Origin: Thereva unica
Taxonomy: Eukaryota > Arthropoda > Insecta > Diptera > Therevidae
Length of the DNA stretch: 64,000 bases
Direction of reading: 5' to 3'
Assembly: GCA_949987705.1 (NCBI GenBank)
Contig: OX465281.1
Coordinates: 83,604,543 to 83,668,542 of the forward strand
This document shows positions 21,745-32,155 of the stretch, piece after piece. How positions within the stretch are numbered: position 1 is the first letter of the stretch; every line of letters begins with the position of its first letter. The notes beneath the pieces were generated by a model. The model was not told where the DNA came from. It was given only the letters and a program-made list of their open reading frames with translations, and searched no databases. The position numbers and the translations under genes are program-made.

Positions 21745-22201
21745 AGCCTAGTATGGAGTTCGAACGGAATTTCGTTCTCCATATAAAATACATGTAAAAA
21801 CATGAACGGAATTCCGTTCACCCGATTTTTCCGTGTACTTTTTGTTTTGTGAGTACGGACTTCGAACGGAATTTTGTTGGTAATATATCACTTGTGAAAC
21901 TTTCTAACAGATGGCTCTGCAGGGGAATTGGAGACTTTTTTCCGTTCTCGTTGGAACGGAATAAATAGCTAGACAATTATTCCGTGTTGCTGCCTGTTGC
22001 TGCTGTTGGTAATTTTGACAGAACGAAAAAAACAGCTGTTGCGGCCAAGTGCGTGGTGTAATATGTGATTTTTATCAGTCAGCTGTTAACTTTTTCTCAC
22101 GTTTTGACTTTTTCTTCACAGTACTCTACACGGAATTTTTCCGTGTAGAAATATATGCCAAAAATGCTGAACGGAATTCCGTTTGAACTCCATACTAGGC
22201 T
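21745..22201. mobile_element. MITE copy 1, AGCCTAGTATGGAGTTC termini
   Basis: Ends AGCCTAGTATGGAGTTC and the inverted complement at 22201, with TAA on both sides. The terminal arms also contain GAACGGAATTCCGTTC palindromes. About 95 percent identical to copy 2 at 24415-24857 by eye, in the same orientation. Confidence 0.75.
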
Positions 22202-23215
22202 TAAACCAAAATAAAAAGCTCATAAGAAGTGTAGCAAGTAAACCCTTACTTTCTTAACTTTTGTTTACTTCTTCTGCGGTTCTTACCGCACGCTTACTTC
22301 TCTAAGGGTCTGTGCCAAAATAGCAATTCAAATGTCAATTTGTATGGAAAACCGATTTCAATTGGTAAATTTGATTTTCGACGGTTGCGTCTATGGAAAT
22401 GCTTAAATTGTTATAAACATTTCAGTATGCCGATTTATACTACACCTTATTTTATTTGGGATTTGGGGATGAACTCATTTTACGTATAAACGGTTCGTCA
22501 TACCAAAATTAAGAGCTTTACAGACACAAACTTAATGAAATATGTATACAAAACTGTTAAAATATTATGCAAACGTCAAAATTAATTTTTGGATATGGAA
22601 AATTCCTTTTAGATCTCCACAATTTTAGGGAAAAGGGTTTTATATACAATTTATTTCTAGTGAAATTGAAAAAAGAGCTCTTTTGTGCAGTTTTAAAATG
22701 TGCGGATTCAGTTTAAAACAGTGGTTGTTTATGGCATAATGTTCAGATATTTATGCCGGGATGTAGACATGCCATCCTTTTATGTTATGCTTTTTTCAGG
22801 TCATTAGTGCATAATAATTGAATAATCACACCGTTTTTTGTTCTTGTGGTAAAGTGTGATTGTGACTAATCCGCATGCATGCCATGCCAATCTATCCATC
22901 TCCCGCTCCTCCGCGTAAAGGTTTCGAATTTTAAATCTGCCACGGTCACCACTTATAAATAAAGTGGTGAAAGTGCAAGTATCTACCTTTTTCAGATATT
23001 TGTTACTGCTGATACTTTTAATGATAGTAAAACTAATGTTTATTTATGTACATATAGTTAATTGAGGTAACATTAGCTATAATGTTACCAAAAACTAAAA
23101 CTATCTTCAATGTGTGATTTCATTTAATAATTCATACATATCATATTTCTTTGTTTGTAAACAACCTCACACAACCACATTTTTTTTAGTTTGAATGTGT
23201 GAGATCATCATCATC
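22202..23215. other. AT-rich interior of the TIR element
   Basis: GGTCTGTGCCAAAATAGCAA and about 90 following bases (22311-22400) recur at 43918-44010. Otherwise no recognised feature. Confidence 0.4.
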
Positions 23216-23500
23216 CATCGCATAACCTCACTTATTTCTAGAAAATATGCAAACATCGCATAAAACTAATTTCACATAACCTCACTTATTTTTGAATTGT
23301 ATGCAAACTTCACCCGCCATGAAATTCAGTTACAGCTCACAAGGGAAATATGCGAAGTGCGCAAGATCAAATATTCACCCATAACCTCTCTAATTTTTGA
23401 ATTGCAAGGAAACTTCGCAAAATTCACCCGCCAAAAAATTCAGTTTTGCCTAACAACGGAAATATGTGAAGTGGGCAAGACCAAATATGCACGCACAAAA
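23216..23500. repeat. Imperfect tandem repeat, about 105-bp unit
   Basis: CATAACCTCACTTATTTYT, TTCACCCGCCAWRAAATTCA and GGAAATATGYGAAGTGSGCA recur two to three times. A 116-codon frame across it follows the repeat and is not taken as a gene. Confidence 0.5.
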
Positions 23501-24414
23501 ACCCAATTCGAGGAAAACCGCAGTGCGCATGCCCCAATCCGAAATTTTTCTAGAACAGAAAAATTTACCCTCTCCACCATAAAAGCTCATTTATTCCGGA
23601 TTATCTTTATCGTATATTCAGGCATTATGACGTTGAATATTAAATAACTCAAAATAAAATTGAAATACATATGTAAAAATACTTATAAATTACTTTTGTA
23701 CTACTTTTTAAGAATTTTTATATTTTAGTTCCATTTAAAATCTCCGTCTTAGTACCAAAAAAATAAAATTTTCAACTCTTATTGGAAATGGGTATGGAAG
23801 CGATATAAAATTTCTGCAAAATCGGTTCTTAGGGGGATGCTACATGGGTCAACTTGTTGAGCAGCACGAGCTTTTTCTGCGCAGTTCGTAGGCCAAGGGA
23901 AGGGTCAGGGTGAAGTGTCAAGCGATTCTGGGTGAAAACAATTTGGAATGCACACCCACACATATGAAATCGCAATGTTATTAAACAGAGTGTTGCGTGT
24001 AGCGTATTGAGTCGTGTATCATCTCCGCTCAACAAACTGACAGTGTGTTGCAGAGACACGTTGACTCGTGTATCATCCCACTTAGAGTAAGTGAAACCCA
24101 AAGGAACCTATATACCGAAAAAAAAATTTTAAGTTCCAATCACTGCATTCGACACGTCGACTTACGGATGTATCGTATATTCAGGCATAGTTTTTACTTT
24201 AACCAAGTCAGCCGTTAAATAAATTTAAAAAGTAAACAAGTAATAACAATGACTTATGGGAAAAAAGAAATGCAAAGAAGATTTTACTTAAAATAATAAA
24301 TTTGTTGCTTTGCTAAACGGAGATGACAAATGTTTAGAGAAAAATATTATGCAAACAAAATCTTGCTCTGAATTTTTTTCCACCCAAATATGCTTGTCTG
24401 ATATCTTAATATCA
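23501..24414. other. AT-rich stretch, no recognised feature
   Basis: Minus-strand frames here are short and have no family resemblance. TGTATCATCTCCGCTCAACA and TGTATCATCCCACTTAGAG form a weak local repeat near 24014-24085. Confidence 0.35.
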
Positions 24415-24857
24415 AGCCTAGTATGGAGTTCGAACGGAATTCCGTTCCCCATATAATACATGTAAAAAGATGCACGGAATTCCGTTCACCCGATTTTTCC
24501 GTGTACTTTTTGTTTTGTGAGTACGGACTTCGAACGGAATTTTGTTGGTAATATATCACTTGTGAAACTTTCTAACAGATGGCTCTGCAGGGGAATTGGA
24601 GACTTTTTCCGTTCACGTTGGAACGGAATAAATAGCTAGACAATTATTCCGTGTTGCTGCTGTTGGTAATTTTGACAGAACGAAAAAAACAGCTGTTGCG
24701 GCCAAATGCGTGGGGTAATATGTGATTTTTATCGGTCAGCTGTTAACTTTTTCTCACCTTTTGCCTTTTCTTCACAGTACTCTACACGGAATTTTTCCGT
24801 GTAGAAATATATGCCAAAAATGCTGAACGGAATTCCGTTTGAACTCCATACTAGGCT
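24415..24857. mobile_element. MITE copy 2, AGCCTAGTATGGAGTTC termini
   Basis: Same family as 21745-22201, with shared interior (TGACAGAACGAAAAAAACAG). Flanks are TCA and TGA, so no clean duplication remains. Confidence 0.75.
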
Positions 24858-25372
24858 TGAACTGGAAAACACGAAATAAAAGTAAAAATATAAAAACAAA
24901 ACATAACTGGAAACCAGTTATTAATTATGCATGCTTTTAAACACTCGCAAGCAGACATTATTTTAGTACAATACTTTTAGTTTTGCAGGAAGAAACTAAA
25001 AAAATATTGGAATTAGGGATAACGCTCAATCATTCATTTACAAGAAGAAGAATAAACAATCTAACAATCTAATCTAAAATAATAAAATATTAAAAATTTT
25101 CAACAAATGTTTGTTTTGTCGTCCATTTTTAGTGAAGTTCTTAACTGTCATTGAAATATGTGAATTGAGATTTTGGCACCCTTTAGAATATCGAAGGGCC
25201 TTGGGAAATGAGAAAAATTCGAAAGGGTATTTTGGCAAACGGCCTAAATGACTTTTCGAAATTTTTCGAAATTTAACTTCTACTTCACTTCTGTTTAGGT
25301 CACTCTCATACATTCATATGCAATGGGATGCAACTTTACCTCACTTCACTTTCCATTTAGGGTAGGCTTTAA

Positions 25373-25993
25373 GTCATTTTCGTAGGCCTCGAGAATGAAA
25401 TTATGATTGTGTTAGTTTGTTGCTCTGTGCAGTCGAGAATTTTTTGGGATGCACAAGTAACAAACTTCCCCGCGACCCCTTGCCTATAAAACCGGTTTAT
25501 TATAATTATTGGAAGTGTTGATGGAAGAAATGTTATGCCGTGTAATTTGCCTCACTAACGTTCGCCTTTTCTGATCAGCTGTTTGTTCTAATTCCATTTT
25601 GTATCACTTTAATGTTCCATTTTATTTTTGTTTCAGTCGCCGTGATGAGCAGACGTATTTTAATGAGGAAGGAGAATATTTTAACTTATGTTCTCTAGGG
25701 TTGGCCAAAAAAAATTCAATAAAATAATAGTCAAAACAAAATAATAAAATGAACATTTTTGTGAAAATATTGTGACACCTTTGGTAGAAAGTGTGATGTT
25801 TTTTAGAAATAGATTTTGATTGGGTATAAGCTATTGAATTTAGCGAAATCATTATAATAATTTTTTGTTTTGTAGAGCATACGATTCTCTACAAAACTGT
25901 TATGAAGACATATTCGCTTTCTTTATATATTGACAGTGTATTCTCGATTTATAGTTTTGTTATTACATTAGCATTGCTTTTTAAATTTAACTA
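25373..25993. repeat. Dispersed repeat related to 12700-12889
   Basis: CAGCTGTTTGTTCTAATTCC, ATTTTATTTTTGTTTCAG and ATGTTCTCTAGGGTTGG match the sequence interrupted by the CsRn1-like element. This copy is uninterrupted and serves as the empty-site reference. Confidence 0.5.
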
Positions 25994-25996
25994 ATT

Positions 25997-26180
25997 GGGC
26001 GCATCCAGCACACTCAGCGAAAAAGCCGCTTAGCTGAACAGCACAGCGTAAAAACTAACTCAGCGATATGTGCCGGTTGGATGGGACAGCTGAGTTGAAA
26101 TTTATTTTGACAGCTAATTTTTTTTTATTTTAAATAACATCAATTAACTACCGCTGAGCTACTTAGCGCTGGATGCGCCC
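25997..26180. mobile_element. 184-bp MITE, ATT duplication
   Basis: Ends GGGCGCATCCAGC and GCTGGATGCGCCC, flanked by ATT at 25994-25996 and 26181-26183. Non-coding. Confidence 0.75.
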
Positions 26181-26200
26181 ATTATCAGTCAGTAAAATAT

Positions 26201-26692
26201 TGTTACGTTTTTCCGGCTTAAGGGATTCGTAGGATTAATTAAGGAATACACTTTTTAATTATCCACACGATAATTTATTTATTACAAACCAAAACACAAT
26301 TTAATTACAAACACAATTCTTACAGTTCACTATAATCACTTTCAATTTAATTACTCGCACTATAAAATTCTATCTATCGCTTTATAGTTCACTTTTAAAT
26401 CACTACTTTTCACTATTCTCACTTTAAAACACTTTTATCGCCTTTCAAATGAAAACTGACTCGATAGCGGCTGCCAGGCGCTCTTATATAGGCAGCTCCA
26501 CCTTTGTCTACTTTCTGGAACCTTCGTTTTCTGGTTCCTTGTGGTATGTTCTTTTATTTCCTTAAGTTTCGACCAGCTTGAAGTTGTCTTCGCTTATCGC
26601 TCGTTAGTTTAGTACATAAATTCTTAGTTCAGACAACAACCGAAAATCGTTGATTCATCCTCTCGACAAACAGATGGCGCATAATCATCACA
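26201..26692 (-). repeat. 3' LTR of gypsy element 1
   Basis: Plus strand TGTTACGTTTTTCCGGC ... GCATAATCATCACA; on the minus strand it reads TGTGATGATT...AACGTAACA. Confidence 0.9.
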
Positions 26693-26703
26693 TTGCCCCC
26701 TTC

Positions 26704-29289
26704 TTAGGACTGTTCGTCCCGAACAGTTGTCCATCCTGGATCCGGCTGATGATATGGGCACAGCCTGTCTATGTGCACAATCTTCTTCTTTGCTTTGGGT
26801 CCTTGTTGAATCCTGTAGACCACATCGTTGATCCGTGTTAGGATTTTATAGGGCCCCTCCCACTGACGCTGAAGTTTCGGAGACTTGCCTTTCCGTCTTC
26901 GAGGGTTGAACAGCCAAACGAGGTCACCTTCCTGGAATCCGCTACAGTTTTCTCGGAGGTCGTACCTTGGTTTCATCCTGTCACTGGCCGTCTTAGGATT
27001 CTCCCTTGAGATTTTGTCAACTGAGGCTCCAACGTGGTGTTGTCTTATTTCTCCTTTCGCTCTTACTCGAGGACCTTTGCTGCCGGCACAAGCTGTGCAT
27101 TTGCGACACCAATTCGTAACATCCTCCCGCATGTGAAGCCAATAGAATCTCTCCTTTATTTTTGATAGAGTTTTGTTGACTCCCAAATGTTCTCCTGACG
27201 GGCTATTATGACACTCCTCAAGAATATCTGTTATTCCAGCACGAGGGACTAACACCTGCATTCGATGAGAGGTACCATAAGCTGTTTCCCATTTGCGCTT
27301 CAATACTCCTCCTTCGATATGCAATGAATCCCACTGGGCCCAATAGCTCTTCAGGATTTCACTTCTCTCTGCGATGTCTTTCCATTTAGGCTTCTCGTTG
27401 TGTTCTTTCCATGACAAAATCGCAGAAATGTCCGGGTCGTCGCGTTGCGCATCTCGAATTCCTTGGTCCTCATATTTTATGCTTGGCTCCGCAGTCGTCT
27501 TTTCACACTTTTCCTCAATACGCCAACGATACTTAAAACCTGGTTCGCATGGTCGCCGGGACAGTGCAGTATCCATTGGAATTCCCCTGTTGCGGTGTTT
27601 CATCATCAATTCTCCAAGGTCCAATAGTATTCCGTGTGTTGTCATAAAGTCCAAACCAAGAATACACTCGTCTACTATGTCAGCTACTAGGAACGAATGT
27701 GTAAACTTAATGTCGCCGAGTACCACGTCCATCATTGTTTCCCCATGTAATTTCACTGGTTCTCCTGTTACAGTTTTCAGAATGTACTGGTCCGCGTTTT
27801 TCAGCCACTTTCTACCGACCAAATCAACCCTGATGACAGATCTTGAAGCACATGTATCCACGGTAATTGTGTATTGTTCATCACCAACTTTCCCCTCGAT
27901 GACAAGGCTGTTGTTGCCACGCTGCAGTTGGGTGATGTTGACGATGACATCAGGGGTCTCCATTTTCCCCACTAACTCCCTCCGGTCGCCTTTCTGCCGT
28001 TGTCCACATTTTTCACAGCATGTTGAGCCACTCCTACTCCCTGGCGATTCCACTCTCCTTCGCTTTCGGCAACTCCTTTGTAAATGGCCCGGCTCGCCAC
28101 AGTTCCAGCATCGTAGACGACGACGTACTTCTGAGGTGTTGACTCGATGGCAAATGTTCTCAGTCATATTGATTCCCCTGAGGTGGACCGTATTCCTTGT
28201 TGCTTGCTTCGCTGCCTCGTATGCCAGAGCATATGCCAGAACTTCTGCTGTAGTCTTCCTTCCAGCCAATCTGGCCGCTTGTTGTAGGTTCCGGTCGGTA
28301 AATGAGTTAAGAAGAGCCTCTCTTGCTATTTCATTGATGTAGTCTTGACCAAAACTAGGATTAGCCAGATGCACTAACCTCTCGATATCGGCGCATAGTT
28401 GTTGTAATGTTTCTCCTGGCTTTTGAAGTCTATTTCGAAGTTGAAGCCGATAAACCTCTTGCATGTGCTGATCGCCGTAGTGCATTTCTAACGCCTGCAC
28501 CAAGAACCCGTAATTGTTTCGATGTTCTTCAGGTATTGACTGTAGTATTTCTGCTGCTGTGCCCCTTAGTGCTAACGTTAAGGACATTGCTTTCTCCTCC
28601 TCGGTCCAGTAATTGCCTGCTGCTGCTGCTTCGAATTGGAGCTTATAAGTAGACCATGGGCTTTGCCCGTCGAAAGTTGGAGGCTGCAATTTCCTAACTC
28701 CGATGACTTCGTGAGATGCCGTCCCTGGGTGGTGAATCTTTACCCTTTCTAGATCGGCTCTGACGGTTTCTAGTTCAATTTCGAGTTTTCCTAGATCATT
28801 CCTTACGTTTGCCTTGATGGAAGATTCGAGATTATCCAGGTCATTCCTTACATTTGCCTTGATGGAAGATTCGAGACTTTCCAGATCATTCCTTACATTT
28901 TCTTTCATGTTATCCAGCTTATTGTCGACAGAAAGTGAGAATGATTCGATTTTCTGCTCCAACTGGCTCCTCTGTTCTTCCATCGACTCTTTGAGTTCTG
29001 CGATCGAACGTTCATGAACTACTGTTAACATTTTTTGTTCATCTTTTAACGCCAACATTTCCGCCTTGATCTCTGTTGTCGCTTCCCTCATATCTGCCTT
29101 CATCTCCGCTGTCGCTTCTTTCATCTCTGCTGATGCACGCTCTTGCGCAGCTGATGACCGTTCTTGCGCCTCTTTCATAACCATCAATGTTTTAAGAAGT
29201 TCTGCCATATTCACTGTCGATTCTTCTGGTTCCGCTTCAACCTCGTCTTCAAACATGTAGGTTTCAGGATCCTTACCTTCGTTCACCAT
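26704..29289 (-). CDS. Gag-protease-integrase-remnant fusion protein, 861 aa
   Basis: One uninterrupted minus-strand frame. Residues about 15-190 are coiled coil with alternating EMKE/ESSIKANVRNDL repeats. About 190-370 is the gag capsid-like region (KLQPPTFDGQSPWSTYKLQF). A zinc knuckle CWNCGEPGHLQRSC sits near 393 and a protease-like segment near 475 with VDTCAS in place of DTGAS, so protease is probably dead. Near residue 573 the frame jumps from the protease (RGIPMDT) to the end of RNase H (ALSRRPC). The integrase zinc-binding part (HLGVNKTLSKIKERFYWLH, CRKCTAC) is kept. Near 758 it jumps over the catalytic core to the C-terminal GPYKILTRINDVVYRI region. The normal gag start lies upstream at 29404, but a one-base loss after GTGGGG breaks the SAP segment, so translation would need the internal ATG. 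Both large deletions keep the frame. Confidence 0.85.
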   Translation of the reverse strand: MVNEGKDPETYMFEDEVEAEPEESTVNMAELLKTLMVMKEAQERSSAAQERASAEMKEATAEMKADMREATTEIKAEMLALKDEQKMLTVVHERSIAELKESMEEQRSQLEQKIESFSLSVDNKLDNMKENVRNDLESLESSIKANVRNDLDNLESSIKANVRNDLGKLEIELETVRADLERVKIHHPGTASHEVIGVRKLQPPTFDGQSPWSTYKLQFEAAAAGNYWTEEEKAMSLTLALRGTAAEILQSIPEEHRNNYGFLVQALEMHYGDQHMQEVYRLQLRNRLQKPGETLQQLCADIERLVHLANPSFGQDYINEIAREALLNSFTDRNLQQAARLAGRKTTAEVLAYALAYEAAKQATRNTVHLRGINMTENICHRVNTSEVRRRLRCWNCGEPGHLQRSCRKRRRVESPGSRSGSTCCEKCGQRQKGDRRELVGKMETPDVIVNITQLQRGNNSLVIEGKVGDEQYTITVDTCASRSVIRVDLVGRKWLKNADQYILKTVTGEPVKLHGETMMDVVLGDIKFTHSFLVADIVDECILGLDFMTTHGILLDLGELMMKHRNRGIPMDTALSRRPCEPGFKYRWRIEEKCEKTTAEPSIKYEDQGIRDAQRDDPDISAILSWKEHNEKPKWKDIAERSEILKSYWAQWDSLHIEGGVLKRKWETAYGTSHRMQVLVPRAGITDILEECHNSPSGEHLGVNKTLSKIKERFYWLHMREDVTNWCRKCTACAGSKGPRVRAKGEIRQHHVGASVDKISRENPKTASDRMKPRYDLRENCSGFQEGDLVWLFNPRRRKGKSPKLQRQWEGPYKILTRINDVVYRIQQGPKAKKKIVHIDRLCPYHQPDPGWTTVRDEQS

Positions 29290-29514
29290 AGCTTCTCGAA
29301 GCAGGGCGGTTAGGGAACTTTTAACCCCACTGTTGACAACGAGCGCTTACTTAATTCTCTTTTCAACTCCACAGTGCGCAAATCCACTAACTTTCGACCC
29401 ATTTTATTAATAAGTCCTTATTTCTCACGCACAAAATTTAAATTCCAGTCACAATTATTATTCAAGTTCACCTATTTCACTTATCTCTTAATTAATCCCA
29501 CTTCTGACACCAAT

Positions 29515-30006
29515 TGTTACGTTTTTCCGGCTTAACGGATTCGTAGGATTAATTAAGAAATACACTTTTTAATTATCCACACGATAATTTATTTATTACA
29601 AACCAAAACACAATTTAATTACAAACACAATTCTTACAGTTCACTATAATCACTTTCAATTTAATTACTCGCACTATAAAATTCTATCTATCGCTTTATA
29701 GTTCACTTTTAAATCACTACTTTTCACTGTTCTCACTTTAAAACACTTTTATCGCCTTTCAAATCAAAACTGACTCGATAGCGGCTGCCAGGCGCTTTTA
29801 TATAGGCAGCTCCACCTTTGTCTACTTTCTGGAACCTTCGTTTTCTGGTTCCTTGTGGTATGTTCTTTTATTTCCTTAAGTTTCGACCAGCTTGAAGTTG
29901 TCTTCGCTTATCGCTCGTTAGTTTAGTACATAAATTCTTAGTTCAGACAACAACCGAAAATCGTTGATTTATCCTCTCGACAAACAGATGGCGCATAATC
30001 ATCACA
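29515..30006 (-). repeat. 5' LTR of gypsy element 1
   Basis: 492 bp. On the minus strand it is followed by the tRNA-Leu-type primer site AATTGGTGTCAGAAGTGG. It carries the family promoter CTATATAAAAGCGCCTGGC. Confidence 0.9.
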
Positions 30007-30040
30007 ATATTTTTGTTTTAATTGGATGTATAGAAGATAT

Positions 30041-30520
30041 TGTGGTGATTATGCGCCATCTGTTTGTCGAGAGGATGAATCAACGATTCTCGGTTGTTGT
30101 CTGAATTAAGAATTTATGTACTAAACTAACGAGCTATAAGCGAAGACAACTTCAACCTGATCGAAACTAAAAGAAACATAGAACATACCACAAGGAACCA
30201 GAAAACGAAGGTTCCAGAAAGTAGACAAAGGTGGAGCTGCCTATATAAAAGCGCCTGGCAGCCGCTATCGAGTCAGTTTTGATTATAAAGCCGATACAAG
30301 TGTTCCAAAGGGAAAAGTGGTGATTTATAGTGAAATAAAAAGCGATAATTAGAATTGAATAGTGCGAAATATTAAATTTGCTAGTGATTATAGTGAACTC
30401 TAAGAATTGTGTTTATTTTTAAATTGTGTTTGGTTTGTAATAAATAAGTTTTGTTTGGATAATTAAAAAGTGTATTCCTTAATTAATCCTACGAATCCGT
30501 TAAGCCGTAAAAACGTAACA
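30041..30520 (+). repeat. 5' LTR of gypsy element 2
   Basis: TGTGGTGATT...AAACGTAACA. Contains TATA box, initiator and AATAAA (about 30441) in the expected order for U3-R-U5. Confidence 0.9.
30240..30282 (+). promoter_or_regulatory. LTR core promoter: TATA box plus initiator
   Basis: CCTATATAAAAGCGCC at 30240-30255 is followed about 30 bp downstream by GAGTCAGTTTTG, which fits the insect initiator TCAGT. This would place the start of the R region near 30274. The same arrangement occurs in the other three LTRs of the family. Confidence 0.7.
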
Positions 30521-30635
30521 ATTGGTGTCAGAAGTGGGATTAGTTAAGAGATAAGTGAAATAAGTGAACTTGAACAATAATAATTGTGATTGGAATTTAA
30601 ATTTTGTGCGTGAGAAATAAGGACTTATTAATAAA

Positions 30636-32144
30636 ATGGGTCGAAAGCTAGTGGATTTGCGCACTGTAGAGTTAGAAAAAGAATTAAGTAAACGCTCGTT
30701 GTCAACGGTGGGGGCTAAAAGTTCCCTAATCGCCCTGCTTCGAGAAGCTATGGTGAACGAAGGGAAGGATCCTGAAACCTACATGTTTGAACCCGAGGTA
30801 GATGTAGATCCAGAAGAATCGACAGTGAGTATGGCAGAACTTTTTAAGACATTGATGATGATGAAAGAGGCACAAGAACGTGCATCAGCGGAGATGAAGG
30901 AAGTGCAAGAGCGTGCATCAGCGGAGATGAAGGCAGATATGAAGGAATTACAAGAACGTTCAACTATAGAAATCAAGGCGGAAGTGTTGGCGTTAAAGGA
31001 TGAACAGAAATTGTTAGCAGTAGCTCATGAACGCTCGTTAGCAGAACTCAAAGAGTCTATGGAAGAGCAGAAGAACCAACTGGAGCAGAAAATCGAATCA
31101 TTCTCCCTTTCTGTCGACAACAAGTTAGATAACATGAAAGAAAATGTAAGGAATAATCTGGAAAATCTCGAATCTTCCATCAAGGCAAATGTGAGGAATG
31201 ATCTGGAAAATCTCGAATCTTCTATTAAAGCAAATGTAGAGAATGATCTGGAAAAGCTCGAAAATTCCATGAGGGAAAATGATGAAAAGTTGAAGATTGA
31301 GCTAGAATCGGTCAGGGCCGAGCTAGAAAGGGTAAAGATTCACCACCCAGCGACGGCATTTCACGAAGTCATCGGAGTTAGGAAACTGCAGCCTCCAACT
31401 TTCGACGGGCAAAGCCCATGGTCTACTTATAAGCTCCAATTCGAAGCAGCAGCAGCAGGCAATTTCTGGACTGAGGAGGAGAAAGCAACCGCCTTAACGT
31501 TGTCACTAAGGGGCACAGCAGCAGAAATATTGCAGTCAATACCAGCAGAACATCGCAACAGCTACGGGTTCTTAGTTCAAGCGCTGGAAATGCGTTACGG
31601 TGATCAACACATGCAAGAGGTTTATCGACTTCAACTTCGCAATCGACTTCAAAAGCCAGGAGAAACTTTACAACAACTATGCGCCGATATCGAGAGGTTA
31701 GTGCATCTGGCTTATCCTAGCTTCGGCCAAGACTACATCAACGAAGTAGCAAGAGAGTCTTTCCTTAACTCTTTGCCGACCGGAATCTACAACAGGCAGC
31801 CAGATTGGCCGGAAAGAAGAATACCGCAGAAGTTTTGGCATATGCTCTGGCATACGAGGCAAGCATCAAGAAGTGCAGTCCGCCTCAGGGAGATCCGCAC
31901 AACAGAGGATAGTTGCAACAGAATGAATGCAACGGAAGTACGCGGTCGACTCCGATGCTGGAACTGTAGTGAACCGGGTCATTTGCAAAGGAATTGCAGA
32001 AAGCGAAGGAGAGCAGAGTCTCCCGAGAATAGGAGTGGCGGAACTTGCTGTGAAAAATGCGGACATCGGAAGAAAGGTGACCAGAGGGAGGCCGAAAACA
32101 ATGACTCCGTGTCTCCCCGCGGACAGCAGCAGGGAAACGAATAA
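30636..32144 (+). CDS. Gag of gypsy element 2 with N-terminal SAP-like domain
   Basis: 502 residues from ATG 30636, 113 bp after the primer site. Residues 3-40 (LVDLRTVELEKELSKRSLST, then VGAKSSLIALLREAM) fit the SAP fold signature L..ELK..L..R.L...G.K..L..RL, a nucleic-acid-binding helix pair. Residues 60-235 form a long coiled coil with the tandem unit LESSIKANVRNDLEN. About 240-390 is the capsid-like region. A CCHC zinc knuckle, CWNCSEPGHLQRNC, lies near 441-454. Between NSLPTG and NRMNATEVRG the frame differs from element 1, as one small deletion is later compensated, so about 45 residues are scrambled. Gag packages RNA and builds the particle. pol begins 11 bp after the stop in another frame. 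Confidence 0.88.
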   Translation: MGRKLVDLRTVELEKELSKRSLSTVGAKSSLIALLREAMVNEGKDPETYMFEPEVDVDPEESTVSMAELFKTLMMMKEAQERASAEMKEVQERASAEMKADMKELQERSTIEIKAEVLALKDEQKLLAVAHERSLAELKESMEEQKNQLEQKIESFSLSVDNKLDNMKENVRNNLENLESSIKANVRNDLENLESSIKANVENDLEKLENSMRENDEKLKIELESVRAELERVKIHHPATAFHEVIGVRKLQPPTFDGQSPWSTYKLQFEAAAAGNFWTEEEKATALTLSLRGTAAEILQSIPAEHRNSYGFLVQALEMRYGDQHMQEVYRLQLRNRLQKPGETLQQLCADIERLVHLAYPSFGQDYINEVARESFLNSLPTGIYNRQPDWPERRIPQKFWHMLWHTRQASRSAVRLREIRTTEDSCNRMNATEVRGRLRCWNCSEPGHLQRNCRKRRRAESPENRSGGTCCEKCGHRKKGDQREAENNDSVSPRGQQQGNE

Positions 32145-32155
32145 AGACTAACTCC

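Larger units (their letters stand above)
21662..25372. mobile_element. 3.7-kb TIR element with TAA duplication, non-coding
   Basis: Left end AGGCCTACTCTAAATGAAAA at 21665 pairs with the right end CATTTAGGGTAGGCTT at 25369, including AGAAGTGAAGTAGAAGTGAA and its complement further in. TAA flanks it (21662-21664, 25370-25372). No transposase is visible. Two copies of a shorter MITE lie inside. Segments of its right part (24980-25270) recur at 44680-44862 and 45642-45740, again split by a MITE. Confidence 0.6.
26201..30006 (-). mobile_element. Ty3/gypsy element 1 (internally deleted), ATAT duplication
   Basis: LTRs of 492 bp at 26201-26692 and 29515-30006, differing at roughly seven positions, with ATAT on both sides (26197-26200, 30007-30010). 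It is the same family as element 2 at 30041-36237, in opposite orientation. It lacks about 1.7 kb covering RT and RNase H and about 0.6 kb of the integrase core, yet retains one long frame. The 5' LTR faces the 5' LTR of element 2 across 34 bp. Confidence 0.9.

Noticed and set aside
27374..28342. 322-codon plus-strand frame inside gypsy element 1
   Set aside because: It is antisense to the 861-codon Gag-Pol frame with clear domain motifs, and has no recognisable protein features.
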